DNA of 64,000 bases from Ariolimax columbianus (taxonomy: Eukaryota > Mollusca > Gastropoda > Stylommatophora > Arionidae), in contig JAVGWX010000013.1 of NCBI GenBank assembly GCA_036924085.1, forward strand, positions 55,243,904-55,307,903. The letters run 5' to 3'. Positions 1-11,500 of this stretch are shown here, piece after piece. Within the stretch, counting starts at the first letter, position 1, and every line of letters starts with the position of its first letter. The notes beneath the pieces are model-generated. The model worked only from the letters and a program-made list of their open reading frames with translations, was not told the DNA's origin and made no database searches. The position numbers were made by a program, and so were the translations under genes.

Positions 1-74
1 ACAGATCATTTGCAAATTTAATATTTTCTATTTGTTTATCAAATGTTCATTGAATGGGAGGAAGATTAACTTCT

Positions 75-185
75 GGTCAGGCAAAACATACTGATTAGAC
101 ATGTTAATCAGGGTCAGGCAAAACATACTGATTAGACATGTTAATCAGGGTCAGGCAAAACATACTGGCCAAGATCCTCACCTCG
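75..185 (+). repeat. 37-bp tandem repeat, ~3 copies
   Basis: The motif GGTCAGGCAAAACATACTG recurs at 75, 112 and 149, an exact 37-bp period. It is the 5' part of a family A element that was locally triplicated. Confidence 0.9.
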
Positions 186-436
186 ACTTCCCAGTTGTCC
201 CCCTGGAAACACACTGTTTTCATGGAAGTCTAGCTAACTAGGTGAGAGATCAACGTGATCCTTGTAGCAGTGAGAGACAGGCAGATGAAGCCAAGCATAA
301 CACAAACACCTGGAGGACCTCATTCCACCTTCATCAGCACGCTCAAGATGTGAGGAAAGCTACAATAACCCGCCACTAAACATCCTTTCCAGGGCATATA
401 AAAATCGTAATCCTACTCATTGTGGGCATTCAATAA
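75..436 (+). mobile_element. Dispersed short element, family A, copy 1
   Basis: This matches the 7076-7431 element along its length: GGTCAGGCAAAACATACT, CCAAGATCCTCACCT, CCTGGAGGACC, CTTCATCAG and ATTGTGGGCATT occur in the same order. Its boundaries are poorer than in copy 2. I see no ORF and no clear Pol III boxes. A third, partial and inverted piece lies near 1990-2060. Confidence 0.7.
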
Positions 437-581
437 CAAGAACAAATGTTCATTGTATTCCTGTTTTCTTGCGATTGGTTTGTCACATCACCCAGTCCAT
501 AATCATGAGTAAGATTATTGGAAATAGAAATTAGCCTTAAGGTTGAGGTAAGAGAAGTAATGCAGTTTTACCTATTTAAGA

Positions 582-748
582 ATTAAGATCAAGATTAAGA
601 TCAAGATTAAGATCAAGATTAAGATCAAGATTAAGATCAAGATTAAGATCAAGATTAAGATCAAGATTAAGATCAAGATTAAGATCAAGATTAAGATCAA
701 GATTAAGATCAAGATTAAGATCAAGATTAAGATCAAGATTAAGATCAA
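582..748. repeat. 12-bp microsatellite/minisatellite, ~14 copies
   Basis: Near-perfect tandem unit AAGATCAAGATT. The minus strand stays open as an Asn-Leu-Asp-Leu repeat only because the unit length is divisible by three. Confidence 0.95.
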
Positions 749-1724
749 TCCAGCATGTCAACACCTAGGATTAAGAAAGTCACATTTGCTTTTCCTTCTC
801 AATATGGAACATGACAGTTTTCCCTCATGGAAATAATATTAGACGTTTCAACAGCAAATCTGTCCAGTTCTATAGTTCAGAAACACATCACAATCAACTG
901 TGACCCTCACTAACATGACTGCATGGCATACTATGTATTAGATATCTAGAAATGCAGATGTCGCCTGCCATTTTACTGTCTACTTTTAGATGATGCACTC
1001 TTTCAACCATTTTCAATTAAACACAACTTATACATTTGACACATGGTCCGTTCTTCCAAAGTATTTTGTCGTGTTTCAATGACCTATGCACTTCTGCGAC
1101 AGCGCACTGGTTTTTCTTTCATTCTAGGGTGCTGATGACTAAAGAATTAAGAAGAAGGAATCTCCAAAAAGCAGGTTGCAACTGCATTCTATGACTGGGG
1201 TTGTCAGTTTCAAAAGACTTTACTTGGTCGTCAACCGCAGTGGAAAATATGAAATAACATTGATAATATATCAGAAAAAAACATTGAAGGCAAGAAGGTA
1301 GAAATAAGAAAAGGAAACTGGATTGGAAGGATAAATCAGCTGGGCAGAATATATATATGAACTGTTCAGTAACAACAGAGGAAACAAACAGTCAACATTT
1401 AATTATGAAGACCACAGTAATATTCTTAGGAGGGTTGGGGCATGGGGCTTGCTATCCCTATGCTGTAGAGATTGTAAGGCACATAAACTTCTATAGATAT
1501 GCACAGGTCATCATTTGATGACTTAGCGTGTATTTGTTGAAGACCTAAGCTCCACAGGAAGTTGACAAGGTTTCAATTGATTAAAACAAACAATGCATAA
1601 ATTAAATATAAGTTACTGTTGTTGTCAGTGCCACTTGTACTCAAGTTAGGTGTTCTTGATGACTTTCTTTGGTGGCAGGTCACAGTGGTTTTTCTCATAT
1701 CCTCAAATGCATTTGAGAAGGCGG

Positions 1725-1850
1725 ACTGGCGCCCTCCTGGCTGTAATAAAATGTGAGGTCCTCAGTAAGCTCCTCTATGGGCATCACAGTGCTAATCCCC
1801 ACCTCGTTAGCCAGACCCATTAAACACCTGTCCAGAGAGAACTACTTTGG
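1725..1850 (+). repeat. Dispersed repeat family B, copy 1
   Basis: Sequence around CTGTAATAAAATGTGAGG and GGGCATCACAGTG to GCCAGA aligns with 60200-60290 in the same orientation. It is too short and diverged to classify. The rest of 440-2486 is AT-rich intron or intergenic sequence with nothing recognised, apart from the inverted family A scrap near 1990-2060. Confidence 0.45.
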
Positions 1851-2486
1851 AAGTTTTGTTTTGTTTTATTTTGTTTATATATGTTTAATAAGTTGTCTTT
1901 CAGCATGACCTCCATCAATACATTATCATTTATTGGTGGGATTTTTTATATTATTATATAAAAATCACAGCTGTGTGACCTTGTTTGTTTATCTTCATCA
2001 GTATTTTTGACCTGACCCTGACTAACATTGTTTGATTAGTATATCTTGCCTGACCGAATATTAGTTTCCTCTCTGCTAAATATGACTTCATTATAAAGAT
2101 ATGACTGTGTGGCATAGAAAACATGTATGATGAACAAGTCGCTGGAGAGGAAAATTGAGCCCTTGGATATGTGGATATTATAGAAAAATGAGGCAACCAT
2201 CTCGCGGAAAGAGAAAAATAAATAAGCTAGTCTAGGCACCATTTTGAGTATAAGGAATGAAATCAGAACCTCACATTTAAGATATTTTGATATAAAAAGA
2301 AATCTTGCTGAAAACTGTACTTAAAGGAAATGTAGAGGGCAAATGTGCAAACCTTTGGTGTGGATATGGCTTCTAAACTGAATTGAACGCTTTATAAACT
2401 TTGTTATTTGTATTAGAACAGTTACAATGTTCAGAATTGAACTCTACAAACCTTTTCAGACAGTTTTTTCCCCCCTTCTTTGACAG

Positions 2487-2567
2487 ACATTTTGCCATCT
2501 CAGTACTCCACACCTTTGTATTGGACACCTGTTGAATTACAGCTGCTTAGAGGTTCCTCTGTGCAAG
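2487..2567 (+). CDS. SETD3: SETD3 exon, SET-domain insert (first exon in window)
   Basis: The acceptor is a pyrimidine-rich stretch ending tgacag at 2486. The exon starts with two bases of a split codon and then reads [19 protein letters not shown], matching human SETD3 from about residue 178. The donor is G|GTATAC after 2567, leaving one base of a split Gly codon. Confidence 0.93.
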
Positions 2568-5500
2568 GTATACAAGTAATCTAAATGGCTCTGTGAGAGT
2601 AAATTTGATTTTAAGCTATTCAATATTTACATTTATAGTTGTTTGTAATATTGTACCAGAGCCGGTTGGTTTGATGGAGCTCTGTCGCAGATGGTAAAGG
2701 GGTCTGCTCTATTCTATTTCACTCTACACTCACTCTAAACAAATTCAAGTAACACTAAACATAAACACAATACAATAAATATAAACACAATACAACAGAT
2801 TATTTAATCAAGAAACACTGCCAACTATAAACTCTCTAAAAACTTAAATTCTTTCTCTTACCATTTATACATCACGATACCCTATTCTCTTAATCTGGTC
2901 TGCTGATCTGCTCTCCTAATCTGGTCTGCTAATCTGGCCTGCTGATCTTCTCTCCTAATCTGGTGGTGATGTCGTCATGATCAGTGGAACTGTGTCACTA
3001 TGGTGAATGGGATGATTGGAAAACTGCCTCTTTAAGCTACTGTCAGCTTGTAAATACAACCACTACATAATATGAGAGTAGTTATGTTGCTTGTTGAGTG
3101 TCTATATCAATCGCCTCTCCATCGCCTAAATCTCAACTCAACTGCATATCTCCGTCGCCTGCCCTCCACTGAGCATCTCTTTCCAAAGTACCTCTGTCTC
3201 TGAAGTGAAGTGTTCTCTCTCTGTTTCTGAAGGGAAATGTTCTCTATCTGTGGTTCTCGACTCAAAAGTCAAAAGACTTCTCTCCGCCACCTACACTCCA
3301 CTGTGCGTTTCTTTCCAATTCTGTCTCAAGTAATGATCCTCTCGACCGTTCTCCACGGCCTATCTCATGTAATCTCCTCCCAAGTAATGATCCTCTCGAC
3401 CGTTCTCCACGGCCTATCTCATGTAATCTCCTCTCAAATAATGATCCTCACGTCTCTCTACGCTGGAATTTATATTCGATCTGCCTCCCAGATCACGTGA
3501 TTTCCAAAACGGCGCATGTTTTTTGTCCATCTGCTTGCCATTATCCCCCATCCTATTCGTGTGATTTCCAGAAGACGCGGGTTTGCATTGTCACATTGTC
3601 AACATATTTATTGAAAGAGAGACTTTTGTCGAATGTGATACCCAGGTATTTCATGTCATGTCCTCTCTCAATTTTGGTGTTGATGCAGGTGGCCCCTGGT
3701 AGTGTATCTGAGACCAACCTATTGTTTAGAGAAATCAAGATAATCTGGGCCTTAGATTTATTGATTTCGGCGTTGTAGTTGGTACAACATTCAGATACAC
3801 ATTCAGTGAAGAATTTGCGGTGATTTAATACAGGTTTATAGGATAATCAAGGGTAAGTATAAATTAGACTATAACAAGTTTTTCAAAGTATCGTTGATTG
3901 TCTCTCATGCCATGTCTTCAAACTGTCTAATATTTACTCTCTTTTTTGCGGCCCCCCCTCCCCCCCCCCCCCCTCCCGCCTCTCCTCTTGTCTGCAGTTC
4001 TACCCATCGTCACTGTAATAAACTCGCCTCTTCTCATGATATGCCAGAAAAAGGATGACTGCTGTGTCCTGCTTTTTCCATAATCTTTCTTTGTGTCTTT
4101 GTGTCTGTGCTTCTTCAAGAGCCACATTAATAGCTTTCTTTGTGTCTGTGCTTCTTCAAGAGCCACATTAATAGCTTTCTTTGTGTCTGTGCTTCTTCAA
4201 AAGCCACATTAATAGCTTTCTTTGTGTCTGTGCTTCTTCAAGAGCCACATTAATAGCTTTCTTTGTGTCTGTGCTTCTTCAAGAGCCACATTAATAGCTT
4301 TCTTTGTGTCTGTGCTTCTTCAAGAGCCACATTGATAGCTTTCTTTGTGTCTGTGCTTCTTCAAGAGCCACATTAATAGCTTTCTTTGTGTCTGTGCTTC
4401 TTCAAGAGCCACATTAATAGCTTTCTTTGTGTCTGTGCTTCTTCAAGAGCCACATTAATAGCTTTCTTTGCAGTCCATGGATTTTTCAACATTTTTCTGT
4501 AAATCCACATTTCCATCATCTCCATTGATTCCTGTACTTGCCTGCTGATTGTCAATGACTCACTGCCATATGTCAGTACTGGTTCCACGTAGCATCCAAT
4601 AAGTCTCTTCCTTAAATCCAGTGATAGGCTTTTGTTGTGCAAGATTTCCCTCATACTCTGGACGACTGATTGTGTCTTGACTATTCTGTTCTTTATTTCA
4701 TAATGCGTCTCCCATCAGATCTGACAGGGTTGTCCAAGTATTGAAATGAGTACTTGTTGTAAGTCTATCTCCTTCAGCTTTATGCAACATTTTGGAGATT
4801 TGTGCTTCATAGTTACTACCATTGCATTTTGTTTTTTTTGTTTTAAGCTTAGGCCTTTATTTTTGCTTTGAAGAATTACAATGTAGACCAGTTCTTGTAA
4901 ATCAGACTCATTCTGCGCTATTAACACAGTGTCATCAGGGCAACGCAAGTTGTTAATGTTCTATCCACCAATTGATATTCCAAACATTGCCTCTAGAGAT
5001 CGCAATATAAATTTCCTGTTCAGAGAATTCCATCACTAGTATTTTTAATTCACGTTGACCATATATGTATAAACAAAAAGTTAAGATCATCACTTCTTCT
5101 TTTCGCTTTTGACCTGCTTGTGCCTTTCAGTGTCAGGTTATGAAGAACTTTCTTGATGGGGCCCTAGTATGTGCCTTTTACATTGGCAGCTTCACTGCTT
5201 CTGTTATTTCTGCTGTCCATCTTTTCCATGGCCGGCCCTCGGCTCTGTATCCATTGTTTCTGTATAGCATTGCTTTCTGAGGGATACTATCTGGTGTTTG
5301 TCATGTCACGTCGACGGATCATTTGGTTTGTTGTCTCTTGATGAAGTCTAACACTTGTGTTGTGCCCACTTGTCTCCTAATATCTACGTATCTGATTGTA
5401 TCCATTCTTGTTACACCAAACATTCGTTACAGGCATTTAATTTCTGTTATTCTGATGTTTTTAAAATCTTTGTTGGCTTGTTATCTACAGCTTTTTCAAT

Positions 5501-8500
5501 CTTTCTATTAAAGGTCTGTTTAACACTTTACCAGGTGCTGATAAGGGCACATTATTCCTTTGTAATTTTTATATTTTTGTAGATTACTTTTCCGTGGTAG
5601 CTTAACCAGATAATCTTCTTTCCAATGCATTTTGGTAATGCAACAGAAGGGATTTGCCATCACACTGATCAGATTGCCGTCTGTTTAATCTTGCGAGACT
5701 CAAAGCTAAAACCAAGATCAGGAAAATTACTGTCAGGGACAAGTTGTTTCCTGTTGTACGCTACATTTGTCACATACAGTCAGTAGAAATTAATAGATTG
5801 CTTCTCCCAGGTGTGCAAATATTTTGGCCTCACAATAAGCATAAAATAAAACAAATGTGCTTTGACAAGGTGTAGATACCACCCCAACCATCACTATCAA
5901 TAACTACAAACTGGCAACTGGGGAACAGCTCATTTACCTTCCTCATCAATGAAAAGCTCCCTAGACCCCGAAATAGGCAATCGCATTGGCAGTGCTTATA
6001 CCGTATTTTCTCATCTCTCAACACTTACCCCAAAACTTACAAAACTCAACTTACAGCCAAAACCAAGGCCATGGTCTACAATGCCTGTGTTATCAATATG
6101 CTTCTAAATGGCAGTGAAACATGGACAACTTATACCAACCAAGAGCATAGGCTCAACACCTTTCACACCTACAGCGCCTAAGATCCACCCATGGTGTTTT
6201 ATGGAGAGACAGGGTGACAAATGTGGAGGGACATTTTCGCATCAGTCTTTCAAGTATGTTCACCCTTCTTCGCCAATGAAGACTCTCATGGCTTGGTCAT
6301 GTTCGTCGCATGGAAGACAATCGCATCCCCAAAGATATTCTTTATGGGCAGCTGCGGTTCAAAGATGCTGCGGTTCAAAGATGCATGTAAGCATGACATG
6401 AATGCTCTGGATATGGATCTGACATCTTAGGAAGACCGATCCAAATGGAGATGCAACCTGAAGAGCCACCTCAGGCTAGGCGAAAATAAGCTCATGCAAC
6501 ACGTGGAAGTGAAGAGACAATGCCGAAAGGAAAAGGAAACTCCAAAAACTCTGTAGAAAGTTGCTACATCACGGTTGCGTCAACCTATAGTCAGACATAA
6601 CTAAAAAGGGGCTTCTTTCCAATCTTATGGAATGTTTTCTGAATCCCATCATATATTTCCAATAAAACTAAACATGTTGGTGGATGCTTCATTTTCTGCT
6701 TTAACATCTTCAGTTTGTATTCCAACAGGTCATGTAGCGTTTCCATTTTTTTAGTAGGTTACTTGCTTCCTGTTGATTACTTGCCTTATCACAGTTAATT
6801 TTGAGGTCTTCTTCTTCTAAAATATGAGGTGAATTGTCTGTGGGTTGCCTATTGAGGAGCTCTTCAAAACATTCCGTCAATCTTTTCTTATGTTATTCAA
6901 CGATTTGTTATTCTTCTTTGTCTTTTATTAATCTGCTTGGCATTTTTTGGGCAGCTTTCTTGTAGCATACAGAACTTTAAAGTTTACTCTAGCTGCAGCC
7001 TCTTTGACTTATGTAGCCAGACTTCTTTTGTCTAACTTAACTTAACTTAACTTAATGTCTTTATACTGGTTTAGAGGGATGAGGCTAACGTCTGTTAAGG
7101 CAAAACACACTAATCAAACAATGTCAGGGTCAGGAGAAATATACTAGCCAAGACCCTCACCTGACCTCCTCGTTGGTCATTCTGGAAATGGGCTGTTGTC
7201 GAGGACAATAGTCTGGCTAACAAAGTGAAGTTCGATGTGATCCCCGTAGTAGTGAGTGGACACGCAGATGAAACCACGCATTGCACAATCGCCTGGAGGA
7301 CCCTGGTATACTTCATCAGTACGCTTGGGATGTCAGGAAAGCTACTATATTCTGCCACAAGTTTCGTCCTTTTCAGGGCGTACAAAAGGGTTACCAACCC
7401 ATTGTGGGCATTAGCAACCAACTAACCAACCATACTGGTTTAGAAGACTGCAGTCTGTACACAACCAGTTTCATTTACATTTCCTTGCTCTAAAAGCAAT
7501 GTGCGTACAATCTGTTCTTAAATGCATTAACTTTTCCCTGTCTCCACTACTTCCACTGGCAATGCATTCCAAACATTCACCACTCTCTGACTAAAAAATA
7601 TTTCCTAATATCTAATCTGGACCTTTCTTTAATTAATTTGTAGCTATGCCTACCTTGATGCTTTTTTTTAGACTTCTTTGTGTAAATCTGTGTAGTCTTT
7701 CTGTGCTTTAGCTTTGGTGGCTTTAGTTTTCATGTTGAGTAATGCCACTTTTTCTTTTCTCGTCTCTCTTCAGTCTTTGTCAGCGTTTCTGTTATCCATT
7801 CTTTGTGCTGTCATTCCTTTTTACCCAAAACTTCCTCACACATTATTTTCCATACCTTTTGTAGCTGCTCCCATTTTTCATAAATGCCAGACTATCTAGT
7901 TGTTCCAGTGCTTGAAATGTAATGCTGAGTGTGAAACTGAACTCCTTTTTCTTCTCATCTCCTTTGAGATATCCCACATTATAGTAAGGCCTGTTGACTT
8001 GAGTTATTCAATTCTTTTGAAGGTTAAGCTTAACTTTTTGCCATCACTTGATGGTGGTCTGAAGCGACTTCTGCTCCTATGTAGACCCTGACATCTTGTA
8101 GAAATAATCTATCTATGCAGCTGTGATCAGTTTAGTTCTACATTATCTGGAGATATGCATGTTGCTTTAGGAATAACAATACTTTCTGTAAGACTTAATT
8201 CTCTAGTATCTGAGTCTGAAGACAGTTACACTTAGTTATGATTCACCTTCAAGGTTCTGAAGATATGTGTCAGAGGTATTCCCTGCTGAGTCTATCACAG
8301 GAGAGTAACATTGTATGATGTTTAGTTTTATATGTTTATTTGTGGTTCTAAAGGATACCATAACCAGTGTTCATCCAGATGTATGGCACGCAATAAGAGC
8401 ACCTTGGGCTTCTGGCATTCTCGTCTTCCTTACCTGAATATATAGTCTCGCCTGATGTTAGCTGCACTTTACCTGCTTGTGTCCATCTTATTTTGCTGTG

Positions 8501-11500
8501 CACAAGGATGTCTATGTTATATTTGTCCCCTTTTTATTGCAAATTGAGTTGTTTTCCCTGTTTTCCAGATGGTTCTCACATTCCAGGTGCAGAGTCTGGA
8601 ATTGTTCCTTGTCAATTTAAAGTAGGTCGGCAAAGCATTTTCCTAGCGGATTTGCTGGTCAATGTCTTAGACCCTGCTGAAGGGCATTTCTCCTTCAAGG
8701 TCTGCTCATTAGATATGTTCGTTGATGTTTTTGTAGCATGGCAAAGAAAAGGCCGCCATCCATCATAGAAGATGATGATATAATTAATTTTGCTAGCGCT
8801 ATTTTAGTAAGGATTAACTGCGCTACTTTTTATCCTCACTCTCTCGTCTCGAGCCGCCTGACCCCAGAGATTTTGTAGCAAGATGGTTTTATTTAATACA
8901 TTGAGGATGCTGACCCATGCCCTACCCTCCTCCTTTCTCATGTGGGCTTAGAATCGGCATTGGCAGAGTTCATGTTAACCTCACAGATGATCGAAAGTTA
9001 GCTTAGAATGTTTTCCAGCAAGTGACCTTGCCGGTTCATGAATTAAAAAGTACGCAAATTTGGTTTGTAAATGAAGATTGAGACTGGATATCAGGTATAG
9101 ATTTTGCAGTCTTTAAAGCTAAACAATTTGCCTATTGTTTTGATATTAGAGTTATAATTTCAACTTTATTTACCAATGTGCACCTTGAAGATTGACCATA
9201 GTGGTGTTAGGATTCAATTTGTAACAGACAATTATTTGCCAGTGTGTACTTTGAAGATTGAATATAGTTGTATTAGGATTCAGCCTGTGATAAACAATCA
9301 TTTGCAAGCATGTGGAGTCCAGTCTCCACAGTTTGTTTCACGATTATCATTTTGAATCTTTCTCAACCACAGAATATGAAATGGCCCTATTCTACCAGCA
9401 AACTAATGAAGGTTTACTCTGTAACATCTGTTGTGTTAAGCTTGAGGAATCACATCACCTTGACCATCTGAAGTATTCTGTAGCTTTTCAACAGACATAA
9501 TTGTTTTTATATTTTTGTGAATGAGAGATTATGATAGACCAGCAGAAAGATCTTTCAGTATAGATCACTAGGTCTAGGTTGAAACAATGTACTTCAAACA
9601 GAAGTGAAGCCCACTGCCAACAACACCGGCACATCACGTTCAATGTATGCGATTAAAACGTTGTCCTAATGGCAGGTATAACAACTGGCTTTTGTTCTTT
9701 TCAGTAGTTCATCAGATTATATTAGTCTGAAATAAATTAACATATAATTTTTTAAAGTTTCAATTTGATCTGCCTATACAGATAAGTGTTCTAGAAAAAA
9801 CAAAATATTTGTTTACAGGTGATGCTATCAATCAATACAGAAATATTGCAAGGCAGTATGCATACTTTTACAGATTGCTACAGGCAAGTATGTTATAGAC
9901 TTTAGATGATGGAAAAGACCTGTTAGACATCTATACAAGGCCCAAAAAAAACATTTCTTCTTACACAGTATAACATACATGCGGTGGTGTTATAAACTGC
10001 ATGTGAATGTTGATCAATGATATAATATGTTTTGTGAAGTTTAACAGCTATGCCTTTCCTTAAGATATATATTTGCTCGAAAAGTTAGTTTTTGATCGTT
10101 ACAATGATGAGCTATCTGAATTAGGTTTGAATATTGAATACAAGCCTAATTTATACTGTAAAACTGTCAGATCACAATTCAGTAGAGATTAAAATAGCCA
10201 TCAAACTAAACAATTTGGAAAGAAGAAATAAAAAGGATCCCCAAATAGGTATATTAGCATTAAACAGAAATATCTTGTGGAAGTCAAAAACAAATATGAT
10301 AGCCTGCTGTCAGAAAGTATGGAACATTACTAAAGAGAAAGCCTAGAAGGGAATGTAAGCACTAAGTGGAACTGTCTAAAAACATGCATATAAATGGCAA
10401 ATATAACTCTACCGATAAAAGAGTTTATGAAAAATCAAATATGGATAACAGACAATATTGAGCAAAATGAAAGAAAGCAAAAGAGCAAAAAAAATATTCC
10501 AGAATGATGCAATGCATAACTATGTGCCAACATACAAAACAACACTGGTTAGAATCAAAATGCAAGGAATTTAAAACATTCAGAAGAAGTACAGCACAAT
10601 GCTCAGACAGTTAAGTGCCTCTGATTTAGTCCTCTACAATAAGGACTCCACACCTGAACACAGAACTCAAATATAGGTCTAACTAATGTTTATGCAGCTT
10701 GACTATCAATTCGTTTCTTCTATGTTTAATAGTTCTTGTTATCAAACCTAACATTGCATATGTCTTTTTTACTGCTACATTGACTTGCTCATTACTTTAC
10801 CTGTATGGTCTATTATAACACCTAGGTCCCTTTCCTTTTCTATATTTCTAATATTGTTCTCTCCCATTCTGTAATTATGTTCTATATTGGAATTGCAAAT
10901 GGGGATGACTGTGTATTGATCTACATTATTCATTTTCCAGTTCTTAGACCATTCTCAAATTTTATCTAAATTCGACCTCAATATGTCCACCTCTGCTTTA
11001 GATGAGACACTTCTGCATAGTTTTGTGTCATCCTCAAATTTTGCAATCTTTGATCTGATATTGTCCAAATAATTTATATATATCAAGAACAACAATTGGT
11101 CCCAAAACCGAGCCATGATGCATTCCACTTCATCACCTATTCAATGTGATTTTAACTTTTGAAATAATCTTTGATCAGGTGCCCTATTAAAGGCCTTTGT
11201 AAAATCTAGATAAATAATATCCACTGGCTTTCCTCTATCAATTTTGTAACCTCTTCCATGAATTCTAATAGATTTGTTAAGCACGGTTTCTCTTTAGTAA
11301 ATCTATGCTGACTATTTCTGATTAGATTAAATTTGTCTAAATGCATTACAATGTTTTCTTTGATTATTGACTCTAACATTCTACAGACTATGCTCGTTAA
11401 ATTCACTGGTCTATAATTTGATGGATCTGATTTTCTGCCATTTTTTAACAAGGAGATCACTCCTGCATCTTTTCATTCCCCTGCAACAATCCCCTTTGCA

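Larger units (their letters stand above)
6600..8770 (-). mobile_element. RTE-like LINE, EN-RT linker region, interrupted by CR1
   Basis: The minus strand reads [20 protein letters not shown] and [20 protein letters not shown], the linker upstream of the RT domain of RTE-type LINEs. Between 7029 and 7669 it is interrupted by a CR1 3' fragment. The part above 7670 continues the linker and the end of the endonuclease in several frames. No intact ORF. Confidence 0.6.

Noticed and set aside
576..764. Open frame coding an Asn-Leu-Asp-Leu repeat protein
   Set aside because: It is a 12-bp tandem repeat; the frame is open only because the unit is divisible by three.
4986..5640. Separate LINE family call
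   Set aside because: Frames are too broken and no RT or endonuclease motif is readable.
9884..9890. GT donor at 9888 in place of the GC donor
   Set aside because: It would add four bases, break phase with the next exon and lose the alignment to SETD3.
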